Source of the DNA: Papilionanthe hookeriana x Papilionanthe teres
Taxonomy: Eukaryota > Streptophyta > Magnoliopsida > Asparagales > Orchidaceae
Direction of reading: 5' to 3'
DNA: 64,000 bases
Assembly (NCBI GenBank): GCA_022702705.1
Contig: CM040430.1
Coordinates: forward strand, 76,263,239 to 76,327,238
Made by a program: the position numbers and the translations under genes. Under the pieces are notes generated by a model. That model saw only the letters and a program-made list of their open reading frames with translations, did no database searches and was not told the DNA's origin. This document shows, one piece after another, positions 44,761-56,085 of the stretch. Every line of letters starts with the position of its first letter. The first letter of the stretch is position 1.

Positions 44761-47345
44761 ACTTTAATTTAATTTAATGATTAAGTCTTTTAGCATTTTA
44801 AATCTTAAACTTGGATTATCATTTTAATTAGGAATTAAATATTATTGGGATGATTAATTTAGGGATTCTTAAATTAAAGAACAAATCTCTTCCTAATAAT
44901 ATCCCTATCTTAATAATTCAAAATTTATTATTCTTCCCAGATTTAATTAATTATTTTATTAAGGTTCATTTTAATTATTTTTGAATTGTTTAATAGGTTT
45001 CTACCCTTTAATTATTTAAATTTCAATCATCCAAATCAGATTAAGATCAAATATTTTACTCTTTCATTTTATTAAGCCTAAAGTTTTAATTAAGGGTTAA
45101 AATTTTAATTACCATTTTGCCCTTCAAGCTTAATAATTTCATAACTCATTAAATTGAGCTCAAATGAATTTGAAATTTTTATGTGACTTCACTCATATGT
45201 CAATGAAGACATTAGAGGAGAAAATGTGATTTTTCTGTATTTAATTTATTTATGTAATTATTTTTTGTGGAAAATAGAGATTTCCAAGGAAAATTTAATA
45301 ATATGACCAAGGGAAAGGTTCTATCCTTAAGAAAATTATGGGACATTCCTAATGACTAGAGGACCACTTGGACCAATTTTGGTGATTTTTTGAATTATAT
45401 TTCTTTTATTATAATTATTTTGAGTTTTGGAGTATTAATTAATTTAAAAATAAAATACAGGTTGAAAAATGAATTTTATATTTTTCAAAAATCTCTCTAA
45501 TATCAAGGAAATCAGAGAATTAATTTTTATAATTTTCTGATTTTTCTTTGATTTATTAGAATTATTTTAGTGGAAATGCTAGAAAATACATTTTCTTTAA
45601 TTTTAAAATTACCTTAGGGCTTTAAAATTTAATAACTCATCATAGAGACCTAGGAAAAATATGGGATTTGTTCCTAAGTGATTAAAATTTAAAATGTGAC
45701 ATTTTGGTGAATTTTATTATTTTTGTTATTTTTATTATTTTATTAATTATTAAAATATTAAAATAATACAAAATATTAACTTTTTTAGAAAATTAAAATT
45801 TTAATTTTCTTAAATTTCTCTAATATCAGAGAGGCTCCAAAACCAATTTGGTGAATTTTTGAAAAGTATTTTGAAAGTTATAAATTTTTAAAGTTTAAAT
45901 TGGCTAAATGGCTTAATCAATCCATTTGATAGGGCTAACCAAACCCAATTGACTTCAAACTTTTATGGTGGGTTCCCCTGATCCTAAAGGTCAGTGGAGA
46001 ATTGATTTCAAGTCAATTTAATGCATGATTAGCTCTAATTAATTAAAGACCTATTTAGGGTGTTTAAGCCAATTAGGGTTATTCCAAGTGAATTAATTCA
46101 AAACCTATTTTTCCTAGGGTCCTCTAGTCATAAGAAACATCACCAAATTTTCCTAGAATTTATTTCACAACATGATAATTATTGGGTTTAAAATACTCAA
46201 AACAAGTAACATGAATTTGAAAAATCAATAACTTCTCATAGGGATGGCCTCCGACTTTGGAAAATTCGGGAATGTTCCCAAATTCGGAGGCTTCAAAAGC
46301 CCTATGGTCTCATGCCATGGTGAATTTCCTATATGCATGGAGAATTAAAACAATGCAGAGGGTAAATAAATCATTAAAAATAAAATACTTGGATGAAATT
46401 AAATGATTTCTTTTCCACATTATTCTCCTCTCGTTCACTCGAGCAAGAGGGTATTTTTATTTTATTTTTCTGATTTTTCTACACAAAGTTATGCATTTTT
46501 GAAGTTTAGTGGAATTAAATAAATCGAAAATCCCTATTTTTCTACTTATCCGAGTCGGCGCCGCGTCAACCTTAGCATCTCCGAAGCGCCGCGTGTCGCC
46601 TTCGATTCGGCGCCGCCATCCGACTCGCCCGTCCCGGACCCGCCTTTCACGTAACATCTTCTGGTCCGACGCGATCCGAGCCGTCCATCCGATACACGCG
46701 CGATCGAACGATTCCCAGTCATCGTCTACGACTGGTGCGAACCCGTGATCGTCGACCTTCTAACCCTAATTTCTCACTCGATTCTCAAAGGATTTTCGTT
46801 TTCTTATGCTTCACGGATTCGTCTCGAAGAGACGAATACATCCATACGGTAAACATGCATCGAAATCGATTCAAATTAAATGGAGAATCTCCGTAAGCTC
46901 GGGAAGAAGAGTGAGTTCGTACCTTTGCTCGCAGAAGTGAAGCTTCGATCCGAGAGTTGTGTCACCTTCGATTGGGTCCAAGTAAGCTCCAGATGAAGTC
47001 CCTCGGCCCGGTGAATCGTCTAGCTATGGAAGTGACCACGCCCGATCACAAAGCTTCGGAGACCGGAACAACCGGGTGGCCCGAGGATGGGGCTTTCGGT
47101 GGGAAACTTCTCCTCTCGGTCCGGTGAAGGTGTAGGACCGATCAATTTGAAGATCGATCCACCGTGAAGAAGTGTCCCGGTTTTTGGGCTAAAGTTCGAG
47201 CTCGAAATCGAGCTCACTTGGAGGGAATCGGGCTGGAATTCAGCTGGGGATCAAGTGCTCTATGTGTGGAGAGTGATCCGGAATGATTTTGGCGAGTTTC
47301 CTTAAGGTTTGGTTCAGCACCTCTCATGGCCGAGAGGGGGTGGTG

Positions 47346-47353
47346 TTTAAATA
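47346..47353 (-). promoter_or_regulatory. Candidate TATA box driving the Tat/Ogre element
   Basis: TATTTAAA on the minus strand within cctatttaaacacc, identical to the left LTR. Being in the upstream LTR it would be the element's working promoter. Motif inference. Confidence 0.45.
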
Positions 47354-49724
47354 GGCATGGTCGGAGGCTCTCCCGTGGGTGGCCAAGGGTTGGGATCAGC
47401 CTGCTCTTGGCATGCGAAGAACAGCCATGGTGGCCATCGGGCATGGGGCACTCAGCAAGGGAGAATTCCAAAGTTTGGCTTCTCCCCATGTCTCGGCCAT
47501 GGAGTTTTCCGGCGACCTGGGCGGCCGGCCGGCAGGCAAGGCTCACCATCTCGACTCGTGGAGGTCGTGGCTCGGCAATGGTGAAGTCAATCGGCATTAG
47601 CCATGTGTAAAGGTGTTGGATTAGAATGGAATGGGGATAAGGTCACTTTGGCTTGGTTTGGGTCAACCCACCATTTTGGGCTTGGTGCACCCTTCCAAGC
47701 TCGATTTCTGGGCCGGGAGGATCGAGTTGGGTCAGCTCGAGAAGGAGTGGTGAAGTCTCCATCCATGGTGAGGCGGCTAAGCATGGTTTAGTGTGTGACA
47801 TGCTTATGGTTAAAAAGGTTTAATGAAGGATTAGGAAAGGAGGCCCTTCTTTTGCCATTAGTGGCTTGGTCACATGTCAAACCTTCCATGGCTTCATATG
47901 GCTTGTAGAATGACTTGCTCATGGCTTAGGATAAAGCTTGGTCAATTTCATGGAAATAGAATTTAGGAATTTTGGTATTTTGGTGGAGAATTTTCATGAA
48001 GCCTGATTTGGAATGGCTTAATGATGATTTTAAAACTTAGGGGTGATTTTGATTAAATGGATGATGTGGGGAAATTCCATGTGGGCTTTGGATGAATTTG
48101 GGCTTTTGAATTTGAAGGAAGTGGGCTTTTAGGAAGTTTTAAGGGAAGTGGGCCTTTTGAATTTTAGGATGGACATTTGGGTGAAAATTTTGTGAGGGAC
48201 CATGTCAAATAAATGTTACAATTGGTTTAGGGATGTTTCATGAATGGTTTGGAGTCAATTTGGTGTGATTTGGAATTGAATTGGTTTGAATTTGGGTTCA
48301 TTTGGTAAGTGGGCCAATGTAGGTCAAATTGGGCTAACTTGGGCCAATGTTGGGCTAGGGTTGAAATTGATGTAAAATAAATGTTGGGAAATGTTTATGG
48401 GAGTGTTTCAAAGAGGTTTTGGCTTTGGTTGGGTTTTGATTTTGAGGTTCGGGTTTATTTGGGTTAGGTTCTGGGTTTAGGTTAAAATTGGGCTTTTTGA
48501 TTTTGGGTTGAATTTGAGTGGGGTTTGGATCTAAATTTTGGGCAAATCATGTTAGTGTTTTGTTTATGGGGATGTTAAGGAAGGTTTAGAAAAGATTTGG
48601 GGTTAATTGGAGTTGAATCGGGTTAGTTTGGGCTAAGTTCGGGTCATGGGTCCAAATTGGGCTTTAAGGCCAAAAGTGAAATTGGATCCAAATGTCAATC
48701 AAATTAGACTTGGATTTGGTCTAGATTGGTGTTGGGGATGTTGAATTGAAGTTTAGAATTGAATTGGACCAGAATTTGGGTCAATTGGGTAGGTTTGGTT
48801 TGACATTGGGTTCACTTTGGGTTAAAATGGGTCAAATTGGGGATTTTGACAAAAGTGGGTTAATTGACAAAATTGGCCCATGGTGTAGTTGAACAAAATA
48901 AAATTGAAAATATTTGGGATTTTCTGAAATTTTCTGGGAATTTTCTGAATTTTTGGATTTTTTGGCTAAGAGGGGTATTTTGGGTATTTGGAGGGTATTG
49001 GGAGGTATTTTTGGAATTTTTGGTGTTTTTTGGGTATGGATGATCAATTTGATTGGTGAGGCAATGTTTAGGATTGGTCTTGAGGATTTTTGGGTGATTT
49101 AGGTGATTTTGCAAATTTTGGGGGGTTTCAAGGGTTTTGGGTAGGCTAAGCGGGTGTAAGGTCCCGGGGGTCAAAAATTGAAAATTTGGAAAATTGAAGC
49201 TTGGGTGAATGTAGGTGGAATGAAATCATTTTGGTTGAGCCATGAAGCCATATCAAGCCCATATGAGCCATGAAGGGACTCATTTGAGGCACCCACTATG
49301 TTGTTCCTAACCCTCTTAGCCAAGGGCTTAGGGGTTAAAGACCATCCATGTGAATCACCTGCATGAGTTAGGAGGTCAAATTGGGTATGAGTGTGGTTTT
49401 AAGAGGTGTGTGAAAGTGTAGTGTATAGGTGTAGTGTGTGTGTAAGTCAGCCCCTTCACTGCACTGTGCCACCTGTGGCGGTCCTAAGGCCAAAGAGTCC
49501 TATGGGAACTCATCCTTTAAACTTCTACATTTAATTTTAACCCTCTAGGTGATTAGGGGTCTACAATCAAGTTTGTGGAGTTTGCAGGGAGTTAAGAAGT
49601 GGTTTGAATTTCTAAGTGGTGGGTCCCAATTCTAATCCTCTAGGATAGTCAAAGGAAAAGCCTAAGGCTAGATCCTAAGTACTAAAGAGAAGGAGAGAAG
49701 ACCTCACCAAAAATGAGGTCAACA

Positions 49725-49729
49725 ATCAT
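49725..49729. repeat. Target-site duplication (right copy)
   Basis: atcat, identical to 22495-22499. Removing the insertion and one copy restores a continuous Athila pol sequence. Confidence 0.9.
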
Positions 49730-51101
49730 CTATCAAGAATAGACTATGATAAATTATCTGAATTTGAAAAAGAAATTACTAAAATTTTCCCTGATGAGCA
49801 GCTCAATACTATTATGGGAAGTAGTTTGCCTTGGTATGCTGATATTGTGAATTATATTGTAAGTGATATTGTACCACCTGATTTAATAAGGAAACAACGA
49901 AAGATGTTTAAATATATTGCAAAAGATGATCCCTATCTATATAAACAGTGTAAGGATCTGATTATTAGGAAATGTGTGCCACAAGAAGAAACTAATTTGA
50001 TTATCCAACGATGTCATGATTCTGAATTTGGAGGTCATTTTGGTGTTGATAAAACTGCTTTTAAGATTCTACAATCTGTATTTTATTGCCTACTCTTTTT
50101 AGAGATGTTTATAGATATATTAAATCATGTGATCGATATCAGAGAGTAGGTAATATCTCTAGAAGAATGAAATGCCTCTAAATTATAATTTGGAAGTTGA
50201 AATTTTTGAGGTATGGGGATTAGATTTTATGGGACCATTTACTCCTTCATTTGGAAATTTATATATATCGGTTGCTGTTGATTATGTCTCGAAATGGATT
50301 GAAGCTGTTGCTTTACCTAGATGTGATGCTCTGAGTGTTTCAAATTTTTTAAAGAAAGATATATTTACATGATATGGAATGCCGAGAATAATCATAACTG
50401 ATGGTGGATCCCATTTCAGGAATAATCGAATTAAGAGATTAATTAAGAAATATAATATTATTCATAGAATCTCTACTATTTATCATCACCAGACTAGTGG
50501 TTTAGTAGAAGTGTCTAATCGTGAAATTAAAAGAATATTGGAGAAAACTGTGGATAATCATAAACTAGATCGGTCTGCTCGATTAGATACTGCTTTATGG
50601 GCTTATAGAGCTGCTTTTAAACCCCCTATTGGAATGTCTCCTTATAGACTAGTGTTTGGTAAGACTTGCCATTTACCGGTTGAATTGGAGCATAAAGCAT
50701 ATTGGGCGATAAAAGAGTTAAATTTTAATTTGAAAAATGCTGGAGGGAAAAGATTTATGCAATTGAATGAATTAGAAGAGATTAGAAATGCATCTTATCA
50801 CAATGATAGGATTTATAAAAAAAAGAAATTATGGAATGATCAGAAGATATTGAAAAAGAACTTGGAATTTAGACAAAAAGTTTTATTATACAACACATGA
50901 TTGAAGTTGTTTCCTGGAAAGCTCAAGTCTAGATGGTTAGGACCTTTTACATTTGTAAAAGTTCATTCTTTTGGAGCTGTTGATATTAAAGATCTTGATG
51001 CTGGAAAGAATTTCAAGGTTAATGGGCATCGATTAAAGCCTTACTTTGACGGGTTTCAACCTGACTTCAAAGAGGTTTTAATGTTGAGTCATCTCGATTA
51101 A
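49730..51101 (+). pseudogene. Athila integrase, right half-element (nearly complete, few breaks)
   Basis: Continues the RNase H reading of 22305-22494. Pieces: 49814-50149 ([20 protein letters not shown], then [17 protein letters not shown]); 50172-50372 with the first catalytic Asp in WGLDFMGPF; 50379-50900 with [11 protein letters not shown] (second Asp) and [13 protein letters not shown] (Glu codon 50518-50520), then [20 protein letters not shown] and [20 protein letters not shown]; and 50901-51101 with the C-terminal [12 protein letters not shown] domain and HRLKPYF. All D, D, E residues are present, unlike the first copy. Breaks are a frameshift near 50090, TGA at 50370-50372, and a TGA between the last two pieces. 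The end of pol is followed by the conserved junction motif at 51111. Confidence 0.9.
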
Positions 51102-51104
51102 CTG

Positions 51105-51165
51105 AAAGGTTTGTCGGGCTGACGACGTTAAACCAAGCGCTTTATGGGAGGCAACCCATATGTAT
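51105..51165 (+). other. Conserved Athila post-pol motif
   Basis: tgacgacgttaaaccaagcg followed by ctttatgggaggcaacccat. The same words appear reversed at 63970-64000. This block commonly follows pol in Athila-type elements. Its role (RNA structure, splicing or translation of the third ORF) is not known to me. Confidence 0.7.
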
Positions 51166-51525
51166 CTTTGTGGTGTGTTTGCTTGTTTGTTGTAGTTATG
51201 CTTTTTAGATAGTTGTTTTTGAATCCTAATTACTCCTAAATACTTTGAAAATTAATAAATGATGGATCGAATTGAGATATTGGAATATTATGGACCAAAC
51301 GAAGTTCGGTGAGAATTTTTTACCACTAGCGCCGCCGGCGCCCTATCAAAAGAAATGCACTGAACTTGCCTGTTTGAGCGCCGCGGTGCCCTATCGAGCG
51401 CCGCCGGTGCCCAAAATCTGTTTGACGGTTTTTAAGTTTTAAAATGCGAGTTTTGGCGGTTTTTGGCGGGATCTTCATCCTTATAACTCCCTAAACTCCA
51501 TTTTTGACTTCTTAACTCCAGAAAA

Positions 51526-52713
51526 ATGAAAACCACCAATCCCAATTCGTATCCTATGGATTCCTTTCCCATTGAAACCCCTTGATTTTGTGTGTTCAGC
51601 CAAAGGAAGTTCATAAGTTTTGAAGCACAGCGTTTGTTCAACAAAGTGATGATGAAAAGAAGGATTATCAAAGAAAGAGGCTTCATAAATTGAGGTATGG
51701 ATAATCCTACTACTAGAATTGAAGAGATTATTAAGGAGAGACGTTGGGAAGTGCTTTGCTACACTACCGCTACCGTTGTTGTTCCCGTTGTGAAAGAGTT
51801 TTATGCAAATCTTCACGGGATCAATCAAGGGTTCGTATTTGTGTGTGGTAGATTTGTACAATTCACTCTTGCACGAATTAACGATCTCTTTATGATCAAG
51901 AATGTACCTATTTGCCATTATTCTAATTTAAATGCCACGAGGGATAATATGAATGATGTGTATCGATATCTGACGGATGAGAATAAATAATGGGAAGTTA
52001 GAGAGAATGGATACATTAGTTTCCCATCTGCATCTCTCAATCCAGTATCAAAGCAGTGACACTACTTTATTTCAGCAAAGTTATTTCCGACATTGAAGAT
52101 TAGCAAGGTAACTAAGGAAAGAGCCATTTTGAATTTCTGTATTCAAACTGGGAGGCCGGTTGACATTGGTAATATTATTGTAAAATCAGTACTTAGATTA
52201 ATTGTGCATGGATCTAAATATGGGCTTGGACACCCGTCCACCATATTTCTATTATGTAGTCAGTCACAGGTTCCTTAAAAAAGTTGGGAAAAGGTTCTTC
52301 TTCCATGGAGGCCTATTGATCCAACTAATTCCTATGACTACCAGACAGTTGGAGATGAAGATGGCATGAACTTGCTCGTTGATCAGCCAACACAGACTTC
52401 ACAACTGATTCAACCCTATTTTCTTGAAGGTTCGAGAATGATATTGAAGAGGATCAAATAGTTAGAGATTGAGGTACGGAACGTTATGAATGTGATCAAT
52501 AACATTTCTGATTTATTTGATCATATAGATTGGAGAATGAAAGAACAATTCGATCACACTGGTTGAATTGAGATGGGCTTGATCAATCTAATGAAGAAGA
52601 ACGAGGTGATCGCTGAGGAATCACCTAACAAATTTTCATTTTGTCCATTCTATAACTTGTTTGTGCATCAGCACATTAGAGGAGAGGATAGTTCTGAAAC
52701 TGATGTGGAGTAA
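51526..52713 (+). pseudogene. Athila third ORF, copy A (Transposase_32-like, many stops)
   Basis: One frame from ATG 51526 to TAA 52711-52713 has at least seven in-frame stops but remains collinear with related proteins. It reads FISFEAQRLFNKVMMKRRII, then KEFYANLHG, GRFVQFTLARIND, ERAILNFCIQTGRPVDIGNI, KYGLGHPSTIFLLC and a coiled C-terminus. The pattern REFYAN ... VRGxxVxFT ... ILNYCIQ ... LGHP matches the plant transposon protein domain known as Transposase_32, found 3' of pol in Athila elements and sometimes called env-like. I see no signal peptide or transmembrane segment. A second copy follows at 53568. Function is unknown. Confidence 0.75.
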
Positions 52714-53567
52714 TTGATGGATTCTACTTATGTTTGTTGTGTATTTAGTTTGCTTTGCTTAGTTATGTTTGGTTTGTGTAGTATTTGCTTTGAGATTTGA
52801 ATTTGGATTTCGATGTGTTTACTTTCATTGTGTGCTTAGATCTTAGTGTTTTCCTATCGTAGAGTACTTGCTGCACTAAATATCTAAGAATAGTTGGTTT
52901 GAATGAACATATTTAGTATCTATGATGTAATTTGGATTTTATGTATATAAGATTGTTGTGTTTTGTTTTTGTGCATAATTGTGTTAATTATTGCTTATGG
53001 GATGATGTAAATGCCTATTGAAGTGTTAAACATCTTCGTGGACGTCGAAACGATTGAAAATACGAAAAAATTTTCAGACCCAGAAAATATTTTGGACTGG
53101 CGCCGCCGGAGCCCAAATCCAAAGAGTTTGGCCAATTTATTTAAATAGAGCGTCGTCGGCGCCCTATCGAGCGCTGCCGGCGCCCGAACCAAGAAAAAGG
53201 CCTAAAACCCTCGATTTCACGATTTTTTCCCTGGGACCCGCAAATTTTTCCTTTTCCTTCGTCTTCCTCCATTTTCGCGATTTTGAAGATCTAGAGCTTG
53301 CTAGATCTCGGATTTAAGGAGATTTCGAGGCTTTTCGACACCGGATTTACACTTCTCTTGGTAAGAGCTTCACTTTAAGTTAAGATTTTTGGATTTTCAC
53401 CATGAAAATCTCTCACATTGCTTATGGTGGAATTTTTGGAGTTTAAAAGCGATTTTGAGATTTCCATGATGAAATTTGCTCTTACTTGTTTAGAATAGTG
53501 ATTGGAGTTTGTTACATTGTGAATTAAGAGATTTATTGGAATTTTCTTACAAATTTTAGAAATTCAC
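52714..53567 (+). other. Spacer between the two third-ORF copies
   Basis: No gene. Contains a cluster of GC palindromes at 53100-53190 (ggcgccgccggagccc, gtcgtcggcgcccta, gctgccggcgcccga), resembling the cluster in the LTRs and the one upstream of copy A (51330-51415). It is probably a leader for copy B. Confidence 0.6.
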
Positions 53568-54716
53568 ATGGCTCCAAGGATGAGTAAAGGGAAGAGGAAA
53601 TTGGATTTTGATGAGGAGAAGTTTTTCAACATCAAAGCCCAATTTCACTATAACGCTTACCTTCACAACAAGAAGTGTATCCAGGATATAGCTTTTGATA
53701 GTCCTGAAGGATCTGTAGAACAATTGATTGCAAAGCGGAATTGGGAGCAATTTTGTTATTTCACTGTGAATGCTGTTATGGGAGTGGTTAGAGAATTCTA
53801 TTCGAATATACCCTGGACTGAGACTGATTATGTGCTTGTTAGAGGAAAAATGGTTGAGTTTACTCCTCAACGTATCAATGCTTTCTATCAAACTCGGGAA
53901 CCATTTGTTTGTGAATACGAAAACTTTGACACTGGGAGGGAGAATATGAGAGAAGTTATTGCTTTTCTGACTGACGGGCGAGGAGAATGGAAAGTAAGTC
54001 AAAAACAGCTGATAAATTTCCTCGCCTCCACATTGAATGTTGCTTCAAAAGTTTGGCATTATTTCATTTCTGTGAGACTATTACCATCTTATCACCATAG
54101 CGAAGTTACTAGAGATAGAGCGATTCTGAACTACTGTATACAGACGATGAAAAAGATTGATATTGGGACTATTATTTACAAGAATAATCAGACGATTGCA
54201 AGAGGCGAGACCACTGAAAGATTAGGACATCCTGCTTTAGTTCATGCCCTCTGTGTTCAGTCTGGAGTGGAGTTCAGTAGTTCTGAAGAAGTGGCTATAC
54301 CTTTGAGACCAATTACAAAGAATATTATCCGTACTTATGAGTCTCATGTAGGAGCCAGAGCTGAGCGTAGGAGTGCTGATATTCCTACTACGAGTTATGA
54401 TGTTCCATCTACTTCTGAGCCGCCTACCTTATCTGATATTATGGAGCAGCTGAGACTATAGAGTGCTAGTGTAGATGGACTCCATGGTCGGATGGATGTA
54501 TTTGAGGTGAGGAGTGATGTGAATGAAGATTATCTGCAGAGGAGAGTTGAGTTCGATATTGCTTATTATGACGCTCAGGTCAGATTTATGAGGGGGGAGT
54601 CCGATGTGATATTTCCTTCTTGCCCCAGCTATACACCATATAGAATTGACCCTGTTGAGGACCCTGCTGATGACCCTGCTGATTACCCTGCTGATCCTGG
54701 TGATGGAGACTGGTAG
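53568..54716 (+). pseudogene. Athila third ORF, copy B (Transposase_32-like, single in-frame stop)
   Basis: A 297-codon open frame (53568-54461) plus a same-frame 74-codon piece (54492-54716), separated by one TAG at 54459-54461. N-terminal basic MAPRMSKGKRKLDFDEEKFF; then VREFYSNIPW, VRGKMVEFTPQRINAFY, VIAFLTDGRGEWKV, DRAILNYCIQTMKKIDIGTI, ERLGHPALVHALCVQSGV; the tail is AYYDAQVRFMRGESDVIFPS, ending in acidic DPADYPADPGDGDW. This is the best preserved copy of the domain in the window; homologues are at 62277-61119 (minus) and a tail at 7579-7747. It has no hydrophobic segment typical of an envelope protein. The lone stop may be decay or readthrough; decay is more likely. Confidence 0.8.
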
Positions 54717-56085
54717 ATTGTTTGTTTTTTTATTTTTGTTGTTGTTGTTGTGTTGTGTTGTATTGATGTGGTGTAGTGGATATTTGCTTTTCATATGATG
54801 TGTAACCCTGTTGGTGTACTGTTGTGATGTAGTTATTTGCTTTTCATATGTTGTGTAACTTTGTTGGTGTATTGTTATGCTGTACTGAAACATTTAAATT
54901 GTTAGCTGGACTGTGTAGTACTGTGATAATTTGTTTCATGTTATAGTGTTTGTTGGATGTTTAAATGTTTAAAGTTAATTTCTCTTTACCCATGTAAATA
55001 TTTAAAATTGTTATATCACTGTTACTAATTGTTTCATGTCTGCTAGTTGTAAATTTTGACTAATACCAGATAGTTGTTGAAGATTTCAAGATCCCAGCAC
55101 AGAGATGTTAGTTTTCTTCTACTCTAATCTATTTCAAATTTACTGAAAAATTTAAGTTTGGGGGAGGGTAAAAAAAATACTAACTTTTATTTGTTCTCAA
55201 TTATTATATTTTCAAAAATTATTAGCATAACTTCTGGCAGTTGAACCTCACTGTAAGTAACTAAAACTTTTTATTTCAGTTGAATATTATGGAAGGATAG
55301 GATGAAAATTTTTAGTAATAAAGGTTGATTTTATAGAAGTGAGATATTTGGTATTAAAGGATTTGAATATAGTCAACTATTTAAAGTAAAGAAAACTGTA
55401 TTTTTGAAATGTTAAGGGACTTAAAGTATTATGTGTTAAGAAGAGATTGTAACTTTATGATGAATAATAAAGCTTATACTTAACTATAAAGTAAAGAGAT
55501 GTTTCTGGTTTGAACTTTAGAAAGAGGAGAGTGAAGTTCAAAATCATTAAAGGGCTATCCAAATATAGTAATCCCCAATAAAAAAAGAGAGAAAAGAAAA
55601 GAAGGATTGAAAAACAATCCCTAAAAGAAAAAAAAAGAAAAATAAAAAAAGAAAAAAAAGAAAAAAAAATGTTTATGAGGAGAAGCTTGAGGAGACGCCT
55701 AATAAAAAATTGGCTTCACTTGGATCACCCTAAAGGGAAAGCTTGATTTCATTTCTAAATTTATGTTTTAAGTACTGGCCTACATTCTAATAAAGTTTAC
55801 ATGAACTCCTTTTTCACAGTCTTTTGAGGCACTCTTAAGATGAAAAATTATGGTTCATCTTGAAATAAATAGAAGACTAGAACTCTTAGACTTGATTGTT
55901 GAATATTCTTACACCTGTAGTGTTAACCTGAGTTATTAAATTTTTTTCTGAAAATCTAACCAATATATTCTTTTGAATAAAAAATTTTTAGTGTCTTATA
56001 GTTAAAAAGTACATCGCCTAGAATTATATTTTTTGTAGTAAAAGGATTACTTGAGGACAAGTAATAGTTAAAGTTTGGAGGATTC
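54717..56085 (+). other. Athila 3' UTR with conserved block and polypurine tract
   Basis: No gene. 55538-55745 holds the conserved block: ctatccaaatatagtaatcc, an A/G-rich run at 55578-55668, then gaagcttgaggagacgcc and aattggcttcacttgg. The end reads ttgaggacaagtaatag and aagtttggaggattc just before the LTR. Confidence 0.75.

Larger units (their letters stand above)
22500..49724 (-). mobile_element. 27.2-kb Tat/Ogre retrotransposon carrying an AlkB-like gene
   Basis: Two 7.4-kb direct repeats (22500-29928 and 42343-49724) with TG...CA ends and a perfect 5-bp target duplication enclose a 12.4-kb interior. Interior coding is on the minus strand. From right to left: primer site, leader, gag, protease, RT, RNase H, second (archaeal-like) RNase H, integrase, an AlkB-type dioxygenase gene, a 37-bp tandem array and a polypurine tract. 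The dual RNase H and the tRNA-Arg-type primer site mark the Tat/Ogre lineage. Total size is at or above the usual upper range for Ogre. Every ORF is broken by small indels, so the copy is non-autonomous as assembled. Confidence 0.92.
42343..49724 (-). mobile_element. Right (upstream, 5') LTR of the Tat/Ogre element
   Basis: 7382 bases, collinear with 22500-29928. In transcription orientation this is the LTR that drives the element. Differences from the left copy are transitions at CG sites, a shorter (TTTAA)n tract, and many one-base gains or losses in CG-rich words (for example cctcgac versus cctccgac). Confidence 0.92.

Noticed and set aside
53568..54716. Calling the Athila third ORF an envelope protein
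   Set aside because: No signal peptide, transmembrane segment or cleavage site is visible; the blocks fit the plant Transposase_32 family instead.
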